Assembly (NCBI GenBank): GCA_019753235.1
Contig: JAIELF010000006.1
Location: forward strand, 153,041 to 217,040
Source: a bacterium
GTDB taxonomy: Bacteria > Planctomycetota > Planctomycetia > Kolteriales > Kolteriaceae
Length of the DNA stretch: 64,000 bases
Direction: 5' to 3'
The translations under genes and the position numbers were made by a program. A model generated the notes under the pieces. The model ran no database searches, was not told where the DNA came from, and was given only the letters and a program-made list of their open reading frames with translations. Of this stretch, positions 18,838 through 29,023 are shown one piece after another. How positions within the stretch are numbered: position 1 is the stretch's first letter; each line of letters begins with the position of its first letter.

Positions 18838-19391
18838 GTCTTGTCTCCCTTCCCAACTCTTCCACCCGATCGGTTCCGATCGATCCGACGGTTCAGACCC
18901 CACCAAGTAAGGTCCCAGCTCTCCTTTCATCAGCTAGATCAGGGAACGAGGGTGAGAGCGCCCGCGCGGATTGCCCCCGACAACCATTCCTCTCTCCGTT
19001 GCGTAAGGAATGTTCGGTGCTGATGGCAAAGATCGCTTAACTGGCATGTCAAAACGACGGGGCGAAAACTTTTCCACGAAAGGCCTGAATGTGGCGGATC
19101 TAGGTAGAACAGGGAGGATAGTGGGCCGATCGCGACGAAAATCTGGAGACTTCTCCTAAGCCCCGAGGTGATCGGGCCCTAGTCTGGAGAAGTCTCCAGC
19201 GCACAGCGGCCAAGAGTTGTCTGCGTCCATGCGAGGAAAAGCACCATCCGTGGTCTTCTGGCTGTAGCATAGGGTGGCGATCGTGCCAAATCTATGTCAC
19301 TTGAATGAAAATCTGTTGAATCGGTGTCAATAGGGCGTCACTCGGGATCGGTTCAGATCGGCACAGGTTGCCTAGGAGAGAGGAGGAGGGG
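18838..19391. other. 554-bp intergenic region between divergent genes
   Basis: No gene seen. It separates the leftward Tyr-rich gene from the rightward glycosyltransferase and contains the 14-bp inverted repeat at 19143-19199, with a purine-rich GGAGGAGG run immediately before the glycosyltransferase start. Confidence 0.55.
19143..19199. repeat. 14-bp perfect inverted repeat with 29-bp spacer
   Basis: CTGGAGACTTCTCC at 19143-19156 is matched by its exact reverse complement GGAGAAGTCTCCAG at 19186-19199. The right arm extends into CTGGAGAAGTCTCCAG, itself nearly palindromic. No T-run follows on either strand, so it is unlikely to be a terminator. It lies about 190 bp before the glycosyltransferase and 300 bp before the Tyr-rich gene and could be an operator or a structured leader. 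Confidence 0.55.
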
Positions 19392-21461
19392 ATGCGATCG
19401 CGATACTTACTCCTCAGCTTGCTCTCGCTTCTCTTTCTCGCCTGGATCTTCTGGTCCTTCTCGCAGTTGCTTTACAGCACCGCTAGCGACGCCGAGGGTC
19501 GCGTGACCCGAGGCGAACTCTTTGTCTACCTCTTGTCACCGATGTCGGCCGATCACCCGCTTCACTACTTCTTCCGATCTTGGCAACAGGTCGATCTTGC
19601 TGACTGGCTGGCCGAGCGAATCCCGATCGTGCTGCTGGCAACGTTCTTTTGGATGACATTCATCGCGGTCGGCCATCTCCTTTTTCTGCTGATCGGGTAT
19701 CGGCCGAAAGTCACGCTGGCCGAATGGATTCTCTTGTCCTGGGGAATCGGTGGCGCGGTGGTGGCGCTGATGGTGCAAGGGCTTGGTCTGGCCGGATGGG
19801 CTCATCCGTGGGTACTGCTACCGATCATGATGTCGTCTCTGATGGCGGGTCTCTTGTTACGTCGCGGCGGGCCAACTCTTGTGTTGATGCCACGAGCGGG
19901 GGGTGAAGCCTTAGCTCTGCTCGTGGCGTTGCCGATCCTTATCCTGACCGCTCTCTCGGCAATATTGCCGACACCTGATTACGACGCGCATGCGTACCAC
20001 TTACTGGGCCCCAAAGAATACTTCCTGAACGGGAAAATCGATTTCTTACGTCACAACGTTTACACTACCTTTCCATTTCTAACGGAGATGTTTTCCCTGT
20101 TGGGAATGGTGATGGCCCGGGAATGGTTCACAGGGGGGCTCGTCGGGCAGTGGACACTGTCGGCATACGGCCCAGCGACGTCGTTGATGATCTACTTCGT
20201 GACTCGTCGACTCTTCGGGCCGCACGCGGGAGTCTGGGCCGGCATCATCTACGCTACCTCTCCTTGGACCTATCGATTGTCATCGATTCCGTACGTCGAA
20301 GGAGCAATGAACTTCTATCTGTCTGCAGGACTTCTCGCCTTATTGACCGAGAGCATTCCAAGCAGGCGAGGCTTGGTGGTCGGTCTGATGGCAGGTGCGG
20401 CGTTCGGGTGCAAGTACCCCGCGCTTGCGATGGTTGCCGGGCCCTTGGCCGTCGGTCTGTTCGTCATCCAACGAGGTCGACTGATGAGGGAACTCTCCTG
20501 GTTTGTTGTCGGCTTCCTCTCGTTGTCGGCGGTCTGGCTGATCCGAAACATTGCGTGGACCGGCAATCCCATTTTTCCGCTGCTGGACCCGATGTTTGGA
20601 TCGAACTTCTGGGACGTCGATCGCTACGAGCGTTTTCATGACGCCCATCAATCGACGGTTTTTAGCTGGATGAACGCCTTGGGTTTCGTTCAGGACATTA
20701 TCGTCCGAAGCGATTGGCAAAGCGCCCTGCTGTTTGCGGGCGTACCATTTGTATTCTTACTTCGGCCACGAAGTGGGTCGTTGGTACTCCTCCTGTTCAT
20801 CGTCTACCAATTCCTCGTCTTCTACTTTGGAACGCACCGACTGGACCGATTCTTTCTGGCGATCATGCCGATCGCGGCCATGCTATCGGGCGCGGGGCTC
20901 GCTCTCTTAATGGAACGGGGGAACCGTTGGATTCTTCTGCCGACGGTGGCGATGGTTCTGATCTACAACACTCTTTTTTGTCTGACGCCTTTGGCTGGGA
21001 TGAATCTGTTTGCCTCGCGAATCGAGCAAGCTCGCGAGGTTTCGCGAAGCGCGATCAGCCCGACGCTCTCGACATTGTCGGTGACGCGACCGATCCCGAT
21101 GGAGGCCACCGTTCTTTACGTGGGATTGGCGGCGGTCTACGAGTCCCCTGTTCGTGCTCGTTACAATACGGTCTTCGACGAGAGCCTCTTTCTTATGTTG
21201 ATTTCCGATCCTGGGAAAAACGCGCCAGAGCTTTTGCCCTCCGACGAGATCCGCGCGCGATTGATCGGTGCTGGGATCGACTATGTTCTGGTCGATTGGT
21301 CATGGATCGATCGATATCGCGAACCAGGGAACTACGGTTTTCCCGACTTCATCCAGAGATCGCTCTTGGTCAACTTGGTACGAAATGATCTACTTCGCCC
21401 CGTGAAGCACGAAGCGGCTTGGGATCTTTATCATGTGGTCAAGGAGCGACCCGCGCGATGA
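19392..21461 (+). CDS. GT-C type membrane glycosyltransferase (GT39/83-like)
   Basis: A 689-residue polytopic membrane protein with more than ten hydrophobic segments. It fits the dolichyl/polyprenyl-phosphate sugar-dependent glycosyltransferases: the acidic loop motif ILPTPDYDAHAYHLLGPKEY near residues 195-215 follows the second transmembrane region as in GT-C enzymes, and a C-terminal soluble part (about 560-689) lies outside. It probably moves a sugar from a lipid carrier onto an extracytoplasmic acceptor. The ATG at 19392 follows a GGAGGAGG run; an in-frame TTG at 19368 is less likely. Its stop overlaps the epimerase start (ATGA). Confidence 0.82.
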   Translation: MRSRYLLLSLLSLLFLAWIFWSFSQLLYSTASDAEGRVTRGELFVYLLSPMSADHPLHYFFRSWQQVDLADWLAERIPIVLLATFFWMTFIAVGHLLFLLIGYRPKVTLAEWILLSWGIGGAVVALMVQGLGLAGWAHPWVLLPIMMSSLMAGLLLRRGGPTLVLMPRAGGEALALLVALPILILTALSAILPTPDYDAHAYHLLGPKEYFLNGKIDFLRHNVYTTFPFLTEMFSLLGMVMAREWFTGGLVGQWTLSAYGPATSLMIYFVTRRLFGPHAGVWAGIIYATSPWTYRLSSIPYVEGAMNFYLSAGLLALLTESIPSRRGLVVGLMAGAAFGCKYPALAMVAGPLAVGLFVIQRGRLMRELSWFVVGFLSLSAVWLIRNIAWTGNPIFPLLDPMFGSNFWDVDRYERFHDAHQSTVFSWMNALGFVQDIIVRSDWQSALLFAGVPFVFLLRPRSGSLVLLLFIVYQFLVFYFGTHRLDRFFLAIMPIAAMLSGAGLALLMERGNRWILLPTVAMVLIYNTLFCLTPLAGMNLFASRIEQAREVSRSAISPTLSTLSVTRPIPMEATVLYVGLAAVYESPVRARYNTVFDESLFLMLISDPGKNAPELLPSDEIRARLIGAGIDYVLVDWSWIDRYREPGNYGFPDFIQRSLLVNLVRNDLLRPVKHEAAWDLYHVVKERPAR

Positions 21462-22453
21462 ACTTGGTGACCGGTGGGTGCGGGTTCATTGGATCGCATC
21501 TGGTCGAGTTGTTGCTCGCACGAGGCCTTCCCGTTCGTGTTTTCGACAAAAGCGATCCAATGACGTCATGGAACGGAGAGGTCGAATACATTCACGGCGA
21601 CATTCGCGATCGTGATGCGGTCCGTTTGGCGGTTGCGAACTGTGAACACGTTTGGCATCTTGCCGCCAACCCAAATTTGTGGACCCGGCGGCGGAGCGAT
21701 TTTGATCAAGTCAACCATGTTGGAACGATTCATGTCTTGGAGGAAGCTCTGCGAGCAGGCGCTCAACGCGTGGTCCATACCAGCACGGAAAGCATCCTGA
21801 CGTCGAAACGGTTTCAGGGTGGTCGAGTGGAAGACCTTCGTCCGAAACGCGAAGACATGGTCGGTCCCTATTGCCGAAGTAAGTTTGATGCGGAAGCATT
21901 CGCCTTTCAATTGGCCGATGCGGGGCACCCGATTCTTGTTGCTTCTCCGACGTTGCCGATCGGGCCAGGGGACCGAGGAATCTCACCTCCCACGCGAATG
22001 TCCTTGGCGTGTGCTCGCGGCGAGCTTCCCGCGTATCTCGATTGCCGATTCAACATGATGGATGTTCGTGATATTGCTTTGGGGCTCGTCCGCGTGCTCG
22101 AACGTGGCATCCCAGGCAGGCGATACCTGTTGGGAGCATGGAACGTTGAATTGAAGGATTGGCTTGACCTGGTGGCAAGCAAGATGGGGCGAAAGGCCCC
22201 CTCGTTTCGCGTCCCGTACGCTTTGGCGTGGCTGGCCGGTATCTTCAGTGAATGCTGGGCCGACTATGTCAGCGGCAAGATGCCTCAAGCAACGGTGACC
22301 GGCGTCCGTTTGACGCGTTACACCATGCACTTTGATCCGAGTCGGTCGCTTGCCGAGCTTGGTATCGATCCCAGGCCTCTGGAAGAATCGCTTGATGATT
22401 TTCTGCAAGATGCCTTTGATAAAGGCTGGATCTTGAAGCCGGCGTCCGGTTAG
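21458..22453 (+). CDS. NAD-dependent epimerase/dehydratase
   Basis: A 331-residue extended short-chain dehydrogenase of the sugar-nucleotide epimerase/dehydratase group. The Rossmann motif TGGCGFIG is at residues 5-12, Asp30 at the end of beta-2 favours NAD, and the catalytic YxxxK is Tyr138/Lys142 (GPYCRSK), with Ser/Thr108-110 upstream. Overall it resembles the HpnA/dihydroflavonol-reductase branch. It starts inside the stop of the glycosyltransferase gene, so the pair is likely co-translated and may supply or modify the transferred sugar. The end overlaps glnD by four bases, convergently. Confidence 0.88.
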   Translation: MNLVTGGCGFIGSHLVELLLARGLPVRVFDKSDPMTSWNGEVEYIHGDIRDRDAVRLAVANCEHVWHLAANPNLWTRRRSDFDQVNHVGTIHVLEEALRAGAQRVVHTSTESILTSKRFQGGRVEDLRPKREDMVGPYCRSKFDAEAFAFQLADAGHPILVASPTLPIGPGDRGISPPTRMSLACARGELPAYLDCRFNMMDVRDIALGLVRVLERGIPGRRYLLGAWNVELKDWLDLVASKMGRKAPSFRVPYALAWLAGIFSECWADYVSGKMPQATVTGVRLTRYTMHFDPSRSLAELGIDPRPLEESLDDFLQDAFDKGWILKPASG

Positions 22454-25107
22454 AAACCCATCGATCGAGGATCTTCGACCAGCCTTCGAACGTCTTCCGA
22501 GAGGTAGTTCTCGATGGCTTCGATCCGTTCGTGATTGGCAACCTTTCGACCATCCTGTTCTTGCACATAGAAGATGTCGGCCGCCTCATCTTCGAAAGTA
22601 GCGATCTTCGCGTATTGCACGCTCAGGTTGAGTTTCGCAATCGCCTGGGCAAGCGTGTATAAGAGCCCTCGGCGATTATTCGTGAAGACATCGATCACGG
22701 TGCATTGCTCGGAACAATTGTTATCGATGGTGACGCGCGTGGTGATTGGCTGCATCACACGAGGTTTAACGCCGAACATCGAACTGCGAGTGGAGTAGAG
22801 AGCATCCGAAACGGAGAGATTTCCTTTCAGTATCCGCTGCAGTGTCCCTTCGACCTTTTGAACACGTTCTTTGGAAGGGTCGCCGAAATAATGAGTATCA
22901 CGAACATCGAATTGATCGATGATCGTTCCTTCGGACAAGGTGTAAATCCGAGCGCGGAGGACATCAAGATGGTGGGCGGCCAACCCGCCGCAGATCTTGG
23001 AAAACGGGTACTCCGTTGCCTTTTCATCCGTGATGATCGTGTAGGTGGTGATTTTCGTGTCGGGCCGATACTTCGAATGGACGTCGATTTCTCCAGGACG
23101 TAGGTCGGCAGCCATTCGCAAATGATCGGTGATCTCTTCGACGGGCACCTCGGATAGATAGCTCAGCGGCAAACCGCTCACGAACGAATGTGCCTTCGAT
23201 TGATCGACGAGCTTCTCGGAGAGTTCGGCCCGACGAGCTTCGCAGATCTCCCGCTTGTCGGAGGCATCCTCCGGGTCGCCTAACACGGAAAGAGTGTTGC
23301 GATAGAGATCTTCAAGCAGCTCTGCCGTCCAAGGTGTAAAGACTCCGGGCCCCACTCCCATGATGTCGGCACAAGTAAGGGTGTACAGCATCTTGAGCTG
23401 TTGACTGTCGCCGACCGCTCGGCCCAGCGTCATCCAAACCTTCGGATCACTCGTGTCTCTTTTGAGGGCAAGGTCCGACATCATCAGATGTCTATGGACG
23501 AGAAAAACAAGCGTCTGGGTCTCTTCTTCGTTGAGGTAAAGCCGACGTGCCATTTCAGCGGCGAGTCGGCGACCGACTTCGCTATGGTCCTCGTCAAAGC
23601 CTTTGCCCAAATCATGCAAGAGGGCGGCCAGGTGCAATAGATCCTTGCGCGCGACCGCACGGTAAGCTCGGCCCAGAATATCCTGCCGGCTTTCAAAGCC
23701 TTCGAGGTTTTCGAGAACGACAAATGTGTGGTCGTCGACCGTGTACTTGTGATACGCATTAAACTGCAGCAGATGGCGGGCATGCTCGAAGGAAGGAATG
23801 ACTCTGCTTAAGACACCGACACGATGGAGCACACTCAGGATCTGATGCTGCGTGCCTGGTTCTTCGAGAAACTTCAAAAAGAGTTTTGCGCAGCTCAGGC
23901 TGAGTGGTTGCGAGGCAGCATCCTCCTCGGGTCGTCTTCGGATGCCATGTTCACGGCGAAGCGCCTCGGTCAGTTGATAATCGAAGCGAACGCGTTTGCT
24001 GGCGGCCAGCTCGGCCAGGACGAGAATCTGTTCGAGATTCCCCGCAACTTCTCGCCGCTTTCGCGCCGTCAGGATCAGCCGATCCGATCCGAGGGAAACT
24101 CCTTCACTGACGCGCCTGGAAAGAAAGAGCTGCCGTGCGTTGGCCATCAATGTCCTGGGCCGAGTTCTTTCGACGAATCGCTCGCGGATGTCGGCCACCT
24201 GAGTCGCATGACGAAAAAACTCTGCCATGAACAACTCGACCGGTGTTCGACCAGGGAGATCGGGGTAGTTCCATTCCTTGGCGATTCGCATCTGATCGGA
24301 GCGAAGCAGATCGTCATGAGCACGATGAGCATGAAAGTGTAAATTGCACCGCAGACGTAAGAGAAAATGATGCGCCAGCTTCAGGGTCTCGGCATCGCCC
24401 ATGCCCAGAATTCCCTTTTCTTCGAGGGAAGTCAGGTCCGTTGTCTGATGCATGGCTTGGCCGCACCATCGGATGAGATGGATATCGCGCAGACCACCCG
24501 CGGTCCGTTTGATGTTGGGTTCAAGCAGGTGACCTGTTCCGCCGAACCTCTCCTGGTCGGCTTCAACGGCTCGGAGCACTTTCTGAAAGAGTTCGATTCC
24601 TTTGCTGGGCTTGGCGAAGAGGGCTTTGATTTTGCTAGCAAAAGAATCGAAAAGCTTGCCTGGACCGGTGAGGAGTCGTGCGTCGAGAAAAGAAGTCGCG
24701 GGGAGGACCTCTTTATTGGCCAGTTGCGAAAGTTGTTTGGGGCTACCGACGTTGTGGCCGAGAGCCATGCCGGTATCCCAGATCTCGCGCACGATCTCGC
24801 CGACCATTTTGTCGACGATCTCGGGCCTTTTCTCTGTATGCAGAAGAACTAAATCGATGTCGGAGTACGGGGCCAACTCGCTTCGCGCATAACCGCCGAT
24901 CGCAACGATGGCAAGACTATTCTGAACCGACTGAGCATCCTCGTCCGATTGACGAGCAAGCAATCGTTTGAAGAGAAGAAGGATAGTTTCGTCGCAGATC
25001 GTGGTCAGGCTCCGGGCAGCTTCCCAGCCATCACCTGATTCCGCGAATCGATCGCGAACAATGATTCGACGAGACTCCAAGAACTCGCGAGGGGCTATCT
25101 GCTGCAA
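22450..25107 (-). CDS. glnD: [Protein-PII] uridylyltransferase / uridylyl-removing enzyme
   Basis: An 885-residue GlnD, the glutamine sensor that adds UMP to PII when nitrogen is short and removes it when plentiful. Order: nucleotidyltransferase domain with GGYARSELAPYSDIDL (71-86), the GlnD linker domain with GGLRDIH (about 204-210), an HD phosphohydrolase with LLHDLGKGFDEDHSEVG (His498/Asp499) and two C-terminal ACT domains (about 690-770 and 795-870). All catalytic features look intact. The start is a TTG directly after the stop of the upstream PII gene (TGATTG), with GAAGGTG as ribosome binding site inside the PII coding end. It is the last gene of the PII - PII - GlnD operon. Confidence 0.95.
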   Translation of the reverse strand: MQQIAPREFLESRRIIVRDRFAESGDGWEAARSLTTICDETILLLFKRLLARQSDEDAQSVQNSLAIVAIGGYARSELAPYSDIDLVLLHTEKRPEIVDKMVGEIVREIWDTGMALGHNVGSPKQLSQLANKEVLPATSFLDARLLTGPGKLFDSFASKIKALFAKPSKGIELFQKVLRAVEADQERFGGTGHLLEPNIKRTAGGLRDIHLIRWCGQAMHQTTDLTSLEEKGILGMGDAETLKLAHHFLLRLRCNLHFHAHRAHDDLLRSDQMRIAKEWNYPDLPGRTPVELFMAEFFRHATQVADIRERFVERTRPRTLMANARQLFLSRRVSEGVSLGSDRLILTARKRREVAGNLEQILVLAELAASKRVRFDYQLTEALRREHGIRRRPEEDAASQPLSLSCAKLFLKFLEEPGTQHQILSVLHRVGVLSRVIPSFEHARHLLQFNAYHKYTVDDHTFVVLENLEGFESRQDILGRAYRAVARKDLLHLAALLHDLGKGFDEDHSEVGRRLAAEMARRLYLNEEETQTLVFLVHRHLMMSDLALKRDTSDPKVWMTLGRAVGDSQQLKMLYTLTCADIMGVGPGVFTPWTAELLEDLYRNTLSVLGDPEDASDKREICEARRAELSEKLVDQSKAHSFVSGLPLSYLSEVPVEEITDHLRMAADLRPGEIDVHSKYRPDTKITTYTIITDEKATEYPFSKICGGLAAHHLDVLRARIYTLSEGTIIDQFDVRDTHYFGDPSKERVQKVEGTLQRILKGNLSVSDALYSTRSSMFGVKPRVMQPITTRVTIDNNCSEQCTVIDVFTNNRRGLLYTLAQAIAKLNLSVQYAKIATFEDEAADIFYVQEQDGRKVANHERIEAIENYLSEDVRRLVEDPRSMGF

Positions 25108-26104
<997 letters not shown>

Positions 26105-26125
26105 TCATTGAACCGAATCTCAAAG

Positions 26126-26151
26126 ACTCGGCTTGGTTCCAAAGGCCGAGT
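26126..26151 (-). promoter_or_regulatory. Stem-loop in the PII mRNA leader
   Basis: On the plus strand ACTCGGC (26126-26132) pairs perfectly with GCCGAGT (26145-26151), and the loop itself contains TTGG/CCAA able to extend pairing. In the leftward transcript it lies 67-92 bases before the PII start codon. It may influence translation or mRNA stability. Confidence 0.5.
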
Positions 26152-26342
26152 TTCGCGTGTTCTGGGCCTCTTCACTGGGCCGGCGATTTCTCGGCGGCGT
26201 TTCGATCCACTGGTCGACCGGTTTATACAGTCGACTCATTTGGGGCGTTTTGAGGCGATCCAATTCTCTCTTTCGCAGACAGACCGCCCGTTAATATTGC
26301 CGTCGGGCCATTAAATCAGGCCGCGCTAAGTCAACCTGTTTC

Positions 26343-26372
26343 AAAAACGCGCCGCTTCTTTGCTCGAAGCGG
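26343..26372 (-). terminator. Terminator-like hairpin early in the PII leader
   Basis: Reading leftward, CCGCTTC - 7-nt loop - GAAGCGG (26366-26372 and 26352-26358) forms a perfect seven-pair stem, followed after four bases (CGCG) by five T at 26347-26343. It starts about 25 bases after the predicted sigma-54 transcription start. The four-base gap makes it a weak intrinsic terminator at best; attenuation or a very short RNA is possible. Confidence 0.4.
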
Positions 26373-26407
26373 AGATCACGGCTGCCCATCGGGACAGATC
26401 TTAAAGC

Positions 26408-26423
26408 TGCAAGCTGGATGCCA
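26408..26423 (-). promoter_or_regulatory. Sigma-54 (RpoN) -24/-12 promoter candidate for the PII - PII - glnD operon
   Basis: The minus strand reads TGGCATCCAGCTTGCA. Against the sigma-54 consensus TGGCACG-N4-TTGCW it keeps the invariant GG and GC with exact spacing and matches all but two defined positions (C to T, G to C). Predicted transcription start is near 26397, giving a leader of about 340 nt before PII. Nitrogen genes are classic RpoN targets, which supports the assignment. No clear full NtrC site was found to its right. Confidence 0.6.
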
Positions 26424-26701
26424 AAACAGAGGATCGCCTCCGGATCGATGGCAAAATACTTGGCTCCAAGCACTGTATTTCCTTGGAGTTCGGTAAAAAC
26501 GTGAAAAGTTGATCCTAATGCGCCAGTTAAGGGACAAGGGCTACCGTGCAACAGTTCCCATCAGAGTCTGCCCAGAAGTCCGGCATTTCTGCCACAATCC
26601 TCTACCGAGTTGGGTTCCGCTTTTGCACCGACCATTCCTGAGAGATACGATCTTCCCTGCCGGTCGCACATCCGCGAGGGGCAAACAAAGAAAGGGGAAC
26701 G

Positions 26702-28828
26702 ATGGCCGACAACACCAATCCACCGAAAGAAGAGTGGGGCTCGAAGCTGGGGGTGATTCTGGCGGTGGCGGGGTCGGCAGTCGGTCTGGGGAATTTTCTC
26801 CGTTTCCCGGGGAAGGCGGCCGACTACGGCGGCGGGGCCTTCATGATCCCCTACTTTTGCGCTCTGCTATTTCTCGGCATTCCGATCTGCTGGGTCGAAT
26901 GGACGATGGGTCGCCGGGGAGGGCGGTTTGGCTTCAACTCGGCCCCGGGTATCTTCTCGGTTCTATGGAAGAACCCCATCAGCCCCTACCTCGGCTCGAT
27001 TGGGCTCATGATCCCTGTCGTCATCTACATGTACTACGTGTACATCGAGTCATGGTGCTTGATGTATGCCTGCTACTACTTGTTTGGCGCCTTCGATGAA
27101 TTCGGGGCCAACACGTACGCTTTCAGTGATTTCTTCAACAAGTCGATCGGTGCCGAGGCCGATGGTTCGCTCTTCGCGAATGGCATCGCGCCGCTCTTCT
27201 GGTTCTTCCTGGCGACTTTCTTGATCAACTTCGTCGTAATCTACCGAGGACTCTCCCGCGGGATTGAGACATTCTGCAAGTGGGCACTGCCGATGCTGAT
27301 CGTGGCGGCGCTGGTGTTGGTGGTTCGTGTGCTGACACTTCCGGAGCAGCCGGCCGCCTCTCCTTGGCAACGTGGGCTCTCGCAGGTCATCTCGGCCGAC
27401 GAATGGTCGGCCCTTCGCGATCGTCTGATTCAGCCGACACTTGGCGCACCGGAAGGCGTAAGCCTGATTAAGGCGAAACTGGCGGAGTATTGCCAGCAAC
27501 ATGCTCATGATGCCGACCAAGGAAAAACGACGTTGTTGCTTGCTCCGCCGGTTGGCTTTCTAGAGACGGCGGCCGGCCTTGCTGTCGCCCGCGCCGAGAT
27601 ACGAAACGAAAAACGGGGTCAGGCGTTTGTCGCTTGGATTCAGAAGACGCGCGAGGCTCTCTCGACCGATCAGAAAATCGAACTGGGCCGACTCGAACGA
27701 AAGCAGTCTCGTCTGGAGTATAAGAAAATCAATGACCCGGTCGCGGTGGCAGCGATCGAGCAAGCGCGCGAGACGATCTTGAAATCGCCGACATCGAGTG
27801 AGCCGATGCCGAGCTTGACCGAAGAGATGCAATCGCTGGGAATTGACGAAGCGACAGCGAAGAGAGCGCAACATCGCTCGGCCGCGATCGAACTGGCGGA
27901 TTTGCCTCGCACGGTGGCCAATGGGCTTGGATACATGTGGAATCCCGACTTCAAAGAGCTTTCTAATCCCGAAGTCTGGCTTGAGTCGGCCGGCCAAATC
28001 TTCTTCTCGCTGTCCGTGGGGTTCGGCGTCATCCTTAACTACGCCAGTTACCTCCGAAGAAAAGACGACGTCGTTCTGAGCGGATTGAGTGCGACGGCAA
28101 CCAACGAGTTCTGCGAAGTCTGCTTGGGGGGGATGGTTGCGATCCCGGCAACGTTTGTTTTCTTGGGGACGGCGATGACGATCGACGTGATCAATAAGGG
28201 TTCGACTTTCGGTCTGGGATTCACGACGTTGCCGACCGTGTTCGCCGGTATGCCGTGGGGTCGATGGTTTGCGGTGGCGTGGTTCGGTTTGTTGTTTCTC
28301 GCGGGCATTACCAGTTCACTTTCGATGTTGCAGCCGGCCATCGCTTTCCTGGAGGAGGGGTTCGGTCTGAAACGACGAGCCAGTGTCGCGGGGCTCGGAT
28401 TTGTGACATTGATCGGAGCTCTGGCGGTTGTTTATTTTTCGCACGAGACGACGGTTTTAAGCACGATGGATTATTGGGTCGGGACGTTCATGATCTACAT
28501 GCTCGCCATGATTCAAGTGATCCTCTTCGGATGGGTGATCGGAATGGAGGAGGGGATGAAGGAAGCACACCTGGGTGCGCAGATGACGATCCCCCGAATC
28601 TTCCGTTTTGTGATCAAATATGTCACGCCGGCATACTTGCTGATTATCTTTGTCGCCTGGCTGTTCCAGAACGCCCCGGCCGAGGTCGCGAAGATTCGAC
28701 AAGGCGGGCCGGTCCTAGTGACGGTGATCGCGATGGTCGCCTTCTTTGCATTTTTGAATCTGACGATCTATTTGGCGGTGCGAGAGTGGCGAGGTCGCCC
28801 CCGGCCATCCGCGGAGGTAGAAGCATGA
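26702..28828 (+). CDS. Sodium:neurotransmitter symporter (NSS) family transporter with large loop insertion
   Basis: A 708-residue member of the LeuT-type NSS family, importing amino acids with Na+. TM1 is clear (VGLGNFLRFPGKAADYGGGAFMIPY), as are GIETFCKWALPMLI...VRVLTLP (TM5) and EVWLESAGQIFFSLSVGFG (TM6). Between TM5 and TM6, about residues 216-402, there is an insertion of some 185 hydrophilic, largely helical residues (e.g. LGRLERKQSRLEYKKIND) not found in LeuT, whose total length is near 510. By family topology this loop faces the outside. AAAGGGGAACG precedes the ATG. The stop overlaps a small membrane protein gene. Confidence 0.92.
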   Translation: MADNTNPPKEEWGSKLGVILAVAGSAVGLGNFLRFPGKAADYGGGAFMIPYFCALLFLGIPICWVEWTMGRRGGRFGFNSAPGIFSVLWKNPISPYLGSIGLMIPVVIYMYYVYIESWCLMYACYYLFGAFDEFGANTYAFSDFFNKSIGAEADGSLFANGIAPLFWFFLATFLINFVVIYRGLSRGIETFCKWALPMLIVAALVLVVRVLTLPEQPAASPWQRGLSQVISADEWSALRDRLIQPTLGAPEGVSLIKAKLAEYCQQHAHDADQGKTTLLLAPPVGFLETAAGLAVARAEIRNEKRGQAFVAWIQKTREALSTDQKIELGRLERKQSRLEYKKINDPVAVAAIEQARETILKSPTSSEPMPSLTEEMQSLGIDEATAKRAQHRSAAIELADLPRTVANGLGYMWNPDFKELSNPEVWLESAGQIFFSLSVGFGVILNYASYLRRKDDVVLSGLSATATNEFCEVCLGGMVAIPATFVFLGTAMTIDVINKGSTFGLGFTTLPTVFAGMPWGRWFAVAWFGLLFLAGITSSLSMLQPAIAFLEEGFGLKRRASVAGLGFVTLIGALAVVYFSHETTVLSTMDYWVGTFMIYMLAMIQVILFGWVIGMEEGMKEAHLGAQMTIPRIFRFVIKYVTPAYLLIIFVAWLFQNAPAEVAKIRQGGPVLVTVIAMVAFFAFLNLTIYLAVREWRGRPRPSAEVEA

Positions 28829-28986
28829 CGACGACCGGCATGGCCATGATGGTGATGAGCAACTTGGTGATTGTCACCTTGACGGCCTATTGTTTCTGGC
28901 GGGTTTTGACGTCGCCCGATCCAGAAGAAACCGAGCACGCGCCCCTCGAGATAGATACCCGCGATGACGACACGCCCCGAGACTAA
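28825..28986 (+). CDS. Small membrane protein, probable NSS transporter small subunit (MetS-like)
   Basis: A 53-residue protein starting inside the symporter stop (ATGA). One hydrophobic helix near the N-terminus (MAMMVMSNLVIVTLTAYCFW) is followed by an acidic tail (SPDPEETEHAPLEIDTRDDD). Tiny single-helix proteins encoded directly after bacterial NSS genes are known as MetS-type small subunits needed for transport; position, size and layout match, so I infer that role. Sequence identity to MetS was not tested. Confidence 0.75.
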   Translation: MTTTGMAMMVMSNLVIVTLTAYCFWRVLTSPDPEETEHAPLEIDTRDDDTPRD

Positions 28987-29023
28987 CAGAGCACGTGTCA
29001 CGAGTAATCACGTTGTTTGACGA

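Noticed and set aside
19368..19391. TTG start for the GT-C glycosyltransferase 24 bases upstream
   Set aside because: The extra residues PRREEEG are encoded by the ribosome binding site of the ATG at 19392.
26624..26629. TGCACC, a possible NtrC half-site near the sigma-54 promoter
   Set aside because: No matching GGTGCA half at the right distance; a six-base half-site alone is uninformative.
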